A DNA stretch of 26,647 bases from an uncultured Collinsella sp. GTDB taxonomy: Bacteria > Actinomycetota > Coriobacteriia > Coriobacteriales > Coriobacteriaceae. The notes under the pieces are model-generated. The model did no database searches and had not been told where the DNA came from. It saw only the letters and a list, made by a program, of their open reading frames with translations. Below, piece after piece: positions 21,944 through 26,647 of this stretch. The position numbers and the translations under genes were made by a program. The stretch covers positions 1-26,647 of the forward strand of contig URNI01000016.1 of assembly GCA_900549135.1 (NCBI GenBank), written 5' to 3'. Positions within the stretch are counted from its first letter, which is position 1, and every line of letters starts with the position of its first letter.

Positions 21944-24723
21944 CAGAATCCTCCAAACTCACGATCTTCACGTGCCATCTCGGCGTCGACAGATTCCAGC
22001 GCGGCAAGCCCCTCCTCGTCCAACAGGACCTCGCGCGGCTTGGAACCGTCGGGCGGGCCGACGACACCCTTTTCTTCCAGCATGTCCATAATACGCCCGG
22101 CACGCGCATAGCCAACCTTCAGGCGGCGTTGCAGGCCAGATGTGGAGCCAAGCTGCGAATCCACCACAATATGGGCGGCTTCCCAGATGAGCGGATCATC
22201 GTCTTGCGGCTCGGCGACTCCGGTACGGACAATGCCGCCGCCACCCGCCATGGACATGGAAGCGGGCGCCACGGCAGACAGGATCTCCTCGTGGTAGTCG
22301 GGCTCGCTCTGCGACTTGACGAACTCGACAATCTCGTTGATTTCGTCATCCGAGACAAAGCAGCCCTGGATACGGCGGGGCTTGCCCCAGTCGACCTTGG
22401 AGAACAGCATGTCGCCCAAACCGGTGAGCTTTTCGGCACCCATCTGGTCGATGATGACGCGCGAGTCGATGCCCGTGGCGACGTTAAAGGCGATGCGGTT
22501 GGTAATGTTGGCCTTGATAAGGCCCGTCACCACATTGGAACTGGGGCGCTGCGTGGCCACGATAAGATGAATACCGGCGGCACGGCCCAGCTGGGCGATA
22601 CGCACGATCGAGGCCTCGACATCCTTACCGGCGACCATCATCAGGTCCGAGAGCTCGTCAATGATGATGACCAAGTAGGGCATCTTTAGCGGCGGGTTGT
22701 CGTAATGCTCAAACTCGCCGGCGGCCTGCTTTTCGTTATAGGTCGAAATCTTACGAACGTTAAGGCGCTCGAAGACCTTCAGGCGACGCTCCATCTCGGA
22801 CACGGCCCATTGCAGAGCGCTCGCGGCCTGCTTGGGCTCGGTCACCACGGGCACATAGAGATGCGGCAGACCGTTATAGCCCGCAAGCTCGACGCGCTTG
22901 GGGTCGACCATGATCAGGCGAACGTCCTCGGGAAGCGCGCGCATGAGCAAGGTCGTGATGATGGAGTTAATCATGACCGACTTACCGGAACCAGTGGTAC
23001 CGGCGATCAGCAGGTGGGGCATCTTGGCAAGGTCGGCGACGACCGGCGTGCCCTCGGCATCGCGCCCGATTGCGAGCTCGAGCGGACCGCCCTTCACATA
23101 GGGCAGCACGTCGCCCAGGTTGACGTTTTGGCGCTTGCGGTTGGGAATCTCGATGCCCACGAGCGAGGTGCCGGGGATCGGGGCAAAGATACGCACCGAC
23201 TGGGCAGCGAGCGAAAGCGCGATATCGTCCTCAAGGCTCGAAATCTTGCTCACGCGCTCGCCCTCGCCAGGTTGCAGCTTAAAGGTCGTCACCGTGGGGC
23301 CGGCGATCCAGCCGACCACGCGGGCACTGCGGCCAAACTCAAGCAAGGTGGATTGCAGTGACTCAGCGGTCTGCTCCAGCTCCTTGTCCGAAGACGCGGC
23401 GGACGCCGACTGCGGGTTGGCGTGCAGGATCTCGAGCGGCGGAAGCTTGAGGCCGTCCTCTTCTTCGCCCTCGTTATCTGCGGCGCCGCCGTCCGCTCCC
23501 TCATCGCTAGCCGCAGCCGATTCGACAGCACTCGAGGCAGACGCATCGGCAACCTTGGGATGCTTCAAGAAGTCGGGGATCTGAGGTGCTGCTGAAACAG
23601 GATTCACGGCAAACGGCGGCTCGGACTCGTCGATCTTATCGGGGTCGTCTTCCATCGAAAGCTGACCGGTTACCTGGTCGCGCTTTGCATGGCGGCGCGG
23701 CAGCAAAGTTGTCTTTGCGGTCTCAATCGGAGCCTCGTCATCCTCGTCATCGCCCTCGGTGAGCTCAATCTCGCTATCGGACCAAGACGGGTCGGGCTCG
23801 CTTGTATTGAGCTTAGGCGCAGCCTTGCCCTTCTTGGCATGGCGGCGCGGCAGCAGCGTCGTCTTAGCGCGCTCAGCCTCAACCGACTCGGACACGTCGA
23901 CAAACGGATTCTCGTCCTCGTCGTCATCGTCCAAAACCGGGTCCACATCGTTGCCCATGACCGTGGTCACGGCAGCATCGGAGCCCTTTTGACGAAGAAT
24001 GCTCAGGTGCGGACGGGCAACGCCGGGCACCGACAGGGCTTCGTCGTCACCCCACGGGCTGGCGTTGACATCGGCACGACGGCGCTCGGCAAAATCGGCC
24101 GCACGGTCGCGAGCAGAGCGCAGCACGCCACCCACCGAAAAGCCGATGATGACCAAGCCCACGACGACAAGGCCCAACAGGACTACCATCGCGATAGGCT
24201 TACCCAGGGCATTCTGCAGCGCACTCGCAATAAACGCACCGATGTAGCCACCCGAGGCGGACAAATTATGCGGCGTAAACATAAGGTCACACGAGACACT
24301 CGTACCCGGCACCATCAGCGAAAGAATGGAGACGACGGCGATAAAGACCACGGCGCCGCCCGCAACAGAGCGCACGTTAAGCGGCGAGTCCTCGCCTAAA
24401 AAGAGCGTGGCGGCAAACAGCAAAATGACGATCGGCAGCACGTAGGCGCCCAGACCAAAGCCCAGGTGGTAGAAACCGGCAACCGCAGCCGTAACGGGTG
24501 CGGTCGCCGGCGAAATCACGGCAATGAAGGACGCAATCGCCAAAACGGCGATGACCACGCCGGCGATATCGCGGTTGGCCGAGGGCTCGACCAAGGGCTC
24601 AAAATCGTCGAAGTCGGCCTCGTGGCCCTTATTGGCACGCAGATGGGAACCGGCACCCTTAGCAGATGCCGGTTGGTTATTGGCCTTATTGCCTTTGGCG
24701 TTTTGTGCAGATCCGCGCGCCAA
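21943..24723 (-). CDS. ftsK: FtsK/SpoIIIE DNA translocase
   Basis: Pumps chromosomal DNA through the septum. Layout of the 926-residue protein: a Lys/Asn/Gly-rich N-tail, about four membrane helices (52-72, 88-110, 118-138, 172-198), a long acidic linker (200-480), alpha/beta motor domains with Walker A GTTGSGKS near 576 and Walker B LVIIIDELSDLM, and a C-terminal gamma winged helix (about 855-915) that reads KOPS-type sites. The linker holds two copies of AKTTLLPRRHAK, 50 residues apart. The start is a TTG at 24723; GGAGG sits six bases upstream, inside the end of rnj. No Met codon suits the N-terminus. Confidence 0.94.
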   Translation of the reverse strand: MARGSAQNAKGNKANNQPASAKGAGSHLRANKGHEADFDDFEPLVEPSANRDIAGVVIAVLAIASFIAVISPATAPVTAAVAGFYHLGFGLGAYVLPIVILLFAATLFLGEDSPLNVRSVAGGAVVFIAVVSILSLMVPGTSVSCDLMFTPHNLSASGGYIGAFIASALQNALGKPIAMVVLLGLVVVGLVIIGFSVGGVLRSARDRAADFAERRRADVNASPWGDDEALSVPGVARPHLSILRQKGSDAAVTTVMGNDVDPVLDDDDEDENPFVDVSESVEAERAKTTLLPRRHAKKGKAAPKLNTSEPDPSWSDSEIELTEGDDEDDEAPIETAKTTLLPRRHAKRDQVTGQLSMEDDPDKIDESEPPFAVNPVSAAPQIPDFLKHPKVADASASSAVESAAASDEGADGGAADNEGEEEDGLKLPPLEILHANPQSASAASSDKELEQTAESLQSTLLEFGRSARVVGWIAGPTVTTFKLQPGEGERVSKISSLEDDIALSLAAQSVRIFAPIPGTSLVGIEIPNRKRQNVNLGDVLPYVKGGPLELAIGRDAEGTPVVADLAKMPHLLIAGTTGSGKSVMINSIITTLLMRALPEDVRLIMVDPKRVELAGYNGLPHLYVPVVTEPKQAASALQWAVSEMERRLKVFERLNVRKISTYNEKQAAGEFEHYDNPPLKMPYLVIIIDELSDLMMVAGKDVEASIVRIAQLGRAAGIHLIVATQRPSSNVVTGLIKANITNRIAFNVATGIDSRVIIDQMGAEKLTGLGDMLFSKVDWGKPRRIQGCFVSDDEINEIVEFVKSQSEPDYHEEILSAVAPASMSMAGGGGIVRTGVAEPQDDDPLIWEAAHIVVDSQLGSTSGLQRRLKVGYARAGRIMDMLEEKGVVGPPDGSKPREVLLDEEGLAALESVDAEMAREDREFGGF

Positions 24724-24724
24724 A

Positions 24725-26395
24725 CTAAACCTCCATGACGACCGGGATGATCATCGGACGGGTGCGCGTACGGCTCCAGATAAAGTTAGAGAGCGAATCG
24801 CGCACGGCCTTGCGAATGGCATCGGAACCGCTGCTCGTAAAGCTGAACTTGCCTTTCTCGATCGTCTTCATGATGGACGCGGAGGCATCCTCGGAGAACT
24901 GGTCGTCGATGGCAAACGAGACGCCGCGGCCCGAGAACTCGATGGCCTCAATCTTCTTGTGCTTGAGCGAGACGATGGCAACAGCGGTAACCATACCGTC
25001 GTTGGCGAGCTTCTGACGATCGCGCAGGACGATGGGGTCGGTATCGCCGATACGCAGGCCGTCGACGTAGACGACGCCAGACTCGACGGGCGTACCGCGT
25101 TTGACGATACCGCCGCGCATCTCGAGCGTGTCGCCGTTATCGAGGATAAAGATATGATCGTCCTTGATACCCATCTTGCGAGCCAGCTGGGCATGGGCGC
25201 GCAAATGCACGGCCTCGCCGTGAACCGGCATAAAGTACGTGGGCTTGGCCATGGCCATCAGGAGCTTGAGCTCCTCCTGGCTACCGTGGCCCGAGACGTG
25301 GACAAGAGCGCGGTTCTTATCCCACACGTCGCAACCGAGCTTGGCCAGGCTGTTGACGACCTGCTGGACGGCCTTCTCGTTGCCGGGAACAGGAGTTGCC
25401 GAGAGGATAACGGTATCGCCCTCGTGGATAGAGAGCGTCTTGTGCTCTCCGTTGGCCATGCGGGACAAGGCCGACAGCGGCTCGCCCTGCGAACCGGTGC
25501 ACATGACGACGATCTTGTCGTCGGGCAGGTTATCGATATCGAAGGCATCGATGATATCGGCATCGTCGATGTTGAGGTAGCCCAGCTCACGCGCCACGCG
25601 GGTGTTCGTGAGCATGGAGCGACCGGTCACAACGACCTTACGGCCGCACTTGCGGGCGGCATCGCAGATCTGCTGCAAACGATGGATGTGGCTCGAGAAC
25701 GACGCGACGAACACGCGACCCGGGGCGTTCTTGATGGCGTGCAGCAGGTTGGGTCCAACCTCGGCCTCGGACTTGGTAAAGCCGGGAACCGTGGCATTGG
25801 TGGAGTCGGACAGCAGCAGGTCGATGCCCTGCTTGGCAAAGCGGCTGATGGCGGCATAGTCGGGCGTGACGCCGTCGATGGGCGTCTGGTCGAGCTTAAA
25901 GTCGCCGGTGTGCATAACGGTGCCCTGATTGGTGCGGATGAACACGCCCAGAGCGCCGGGGATGGAGTGCGTCATCGAGAAGAAGTCGAGCGAGATGCCG
26001 CCGAGGTTGACATGGCTGCCGCCCTTGACCTCGCGGAACTTGGGTGCGCGGATGCGGAACTCAGAAAGCTTGCCCTCGATAAAGCCAAGCGTCAGCTTGC
26101 TCGAGAAGATGGGCACCTTATTGTTGAGGTCCTGCAGCAGATACGGAAGCGAACCGGTGTGGTCCTCGTGGCCGTGGGTGACGACGATACCGCGGAGCTT
26201 TTCCTCGTTCTCCAAAACATAGGTGTAGTCGGGAAGCACCAGGTCGATACCGGGCTGGGAGTCATCCGGGAACATGAGGCCGGCGTCGACGAGCACCATG
26301 TCGTCGCCGCACTCGAAGACCGTCATGTTCTTGCCGATGCCGTCAAGGCCGCCGAGCGGGATGATCTTCAAGGGAGATGATTTTTTAGCTGCCAT
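24725..26395 (-). CDS. rnj: Ribonuclease J
   Basis: A zinc-dependent metallo-beta-lactamase/beta-CASP nuclease with 5'-to-3' exonuclease and endonuclease activity, acting in mRNA decay and rRNA maturation. The 556-residue product has the metal motif HGHEDH (74-79), the further ligands SMTHSIPG and HTGDFKLD, the beta-CASP segment with FSSHIHRLQQ, and PVHGEAVHLRAHA. A C-terminal domain follows from about residue 450. It heads the rnj-ftsK-rodZ-yajQ-rimO-pgsA-cinA cluster. AAGGAA lies 14 or more bases before the ATG, a long spacing. RNase Y, its usual partner in decay, is also in the window. Confidence 0.95.
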   Translation of the reverse strand: MAAKKSSPLKIIPLGGLDGIGKNMTVFECGDDMVLVDAGLMFPDDSQPGIDLVLPDYTYVLENEEKLRGIVVTHGHEDHTGSLPYLLQDLNNKVPIFSSKLTLGFIEGKLSEFRIRAPKFREVKGGSHVNLGGISLDFFSMTHSIPGALGVFIRTNQGTVMHTGDFKLDQTPIDGVTPDYAAISRFAKQGIDLLLSDSTNATVPGFTKSEAEVGPNLLHAIKNAPGRVFVASFSSHIHRLQQICDAARKCGRKVVVTGRSMLTNTRVARELGYLNIDDADIIDAFDIDNLPDDKIVVMCTGSQGEPLSALSRMANGEHKTLSIHEGDTVILSATPVPGNEKAVQQVVNSLAKLGCDVWDKNRALVHVSGHGSQEELKLLMAMAKPTYFMPVHGEAVHLRAHAQLARKMGIKDDHIFILDNGDTLEMRGGIVKRGTPVESGVVYVDGLRIGDTDPIVLRDRQKLANDGMVTAVAIVSLKHKKIEAIEFSGRGVSFAIDDQFSEDASASIMKTIEKGKFSFTSSGSDAIRKAVRDSLSNFIWSRTRTRPMIIPVVMEV

Positions 26396-26647
26396 AGGTT
26401 AGTGTTGTTTCCTTTCTTCGAAACGGGTCTGAAACAACCGACGGGGCGCTTCTGGCAAACCGACCGCCGGGAACGTACAAACATGCATCACAGATTCGAC
26501 GCAGTAACCACAGTATGATACCCATTTGCACAACAACAGACCACCCATGCATCAAAGCCCCATCTGAACTGGTCCATCCCGCAGGTTTCCCGTGGGGCGG
26601 GCACTGATGAAGTTTCCTGCTCTACAGTCCTGCTCACGACGGAGGCC
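26396..26647. other. Non-coding right edge, probable rnj leader and promoter region
   Basis: I find no convincing gene in these 252 bases. CATGCATCA occurs twice, at 26482-26490 and 26546-26554. CCCGC/GCGGG (26578-26582, 26597-26601) and GCAGG/CCTGC (26581-26585, 26616-26620) are overlapping, alternative hairpin pairings. A TATCAT-like -10 on the minus strand (about 26515-26520) lacks a clear -35. The rnj promoter probably lies here. Confidence 0.4.

Noticed and set aside
24524..26380. Open frame of 618 codons on the + strand
   Set aside because: Antisense to RNase J and the start of ftsK; the product is low complexity and matches no family that I know.

Overview
The window looks like chromosome from a Coriobacteriia actinobacterium, most likely Collinsella or a close relative; this is inferred from gene content and base composition, not from a search. 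It is GC-rich. It has actinobacterial order around lexA/nrdR and ftsK-pgsA-cinA-recA-recX-miaB-miaA-hflX. It also carries genes more typical of Firmicutes: RNase Y, SpoVS, a DUF1836 regulator, a DegV protein and an MGDG-synthase-like glycosyltransferase. I see no mobile element, tRNA, rRNA or CRISPR array. No stretch over 300 bases lacks a gene.

Layout. 1-1052: the end of a secreted coiled-coil NlpC/P60 cell-wall hydrolase. 1217-2083: DegV fatty-acid-binding protein. 2155-2766 (-): DUF1836 MerR-like regulator. 2923-3858 (-): thioredoxin reductase. 3976-5277: diacylglycerol glycosyltransferase. 5411-6806 (-): dut, nrdR and a LysM membrane protein, divergent from lexA (6967-7611), which overlaps a membrane acyltransferase gene (7611-8315). 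8300-14972 (-): a likely operon, rny - GHKL ATPase - spoVS - miaB - miaA - hflX. 15230-17082 (-): recA-recX. 17340-26395 (-): a long cluster, rnj - ftsK - rodZ-like - yajQ - rimO - pgsA - cinA.

Two SOS modules are visible. Three LexA-type boxes lie between lexA and the LysM gene, and one lies in the recA promoter. The LysM-nrdR-dut layout resembles the mycobacterial lexA/ChiZ/nrdR locus and suggests damage-linked control of division and nucleotide supply. RNA turnover and modification genes (RNase Y, RNase J, MiaA, MiaB, RimO, HflX) fill much of the rest.

The regulatory signals most worth a second look are: (1) a 27-base site shared at 23 of 27 positions between the degV upstream region and the DUF1836 promoter; (2) a perfect 12-bp inverted repeat that buries the nrdR start codon; (3) CCAAA-type motifs at about 11-bp spacing upstream of the recA promoter; (4) a stand-alone GHKL ATPase between rny and spoVS.
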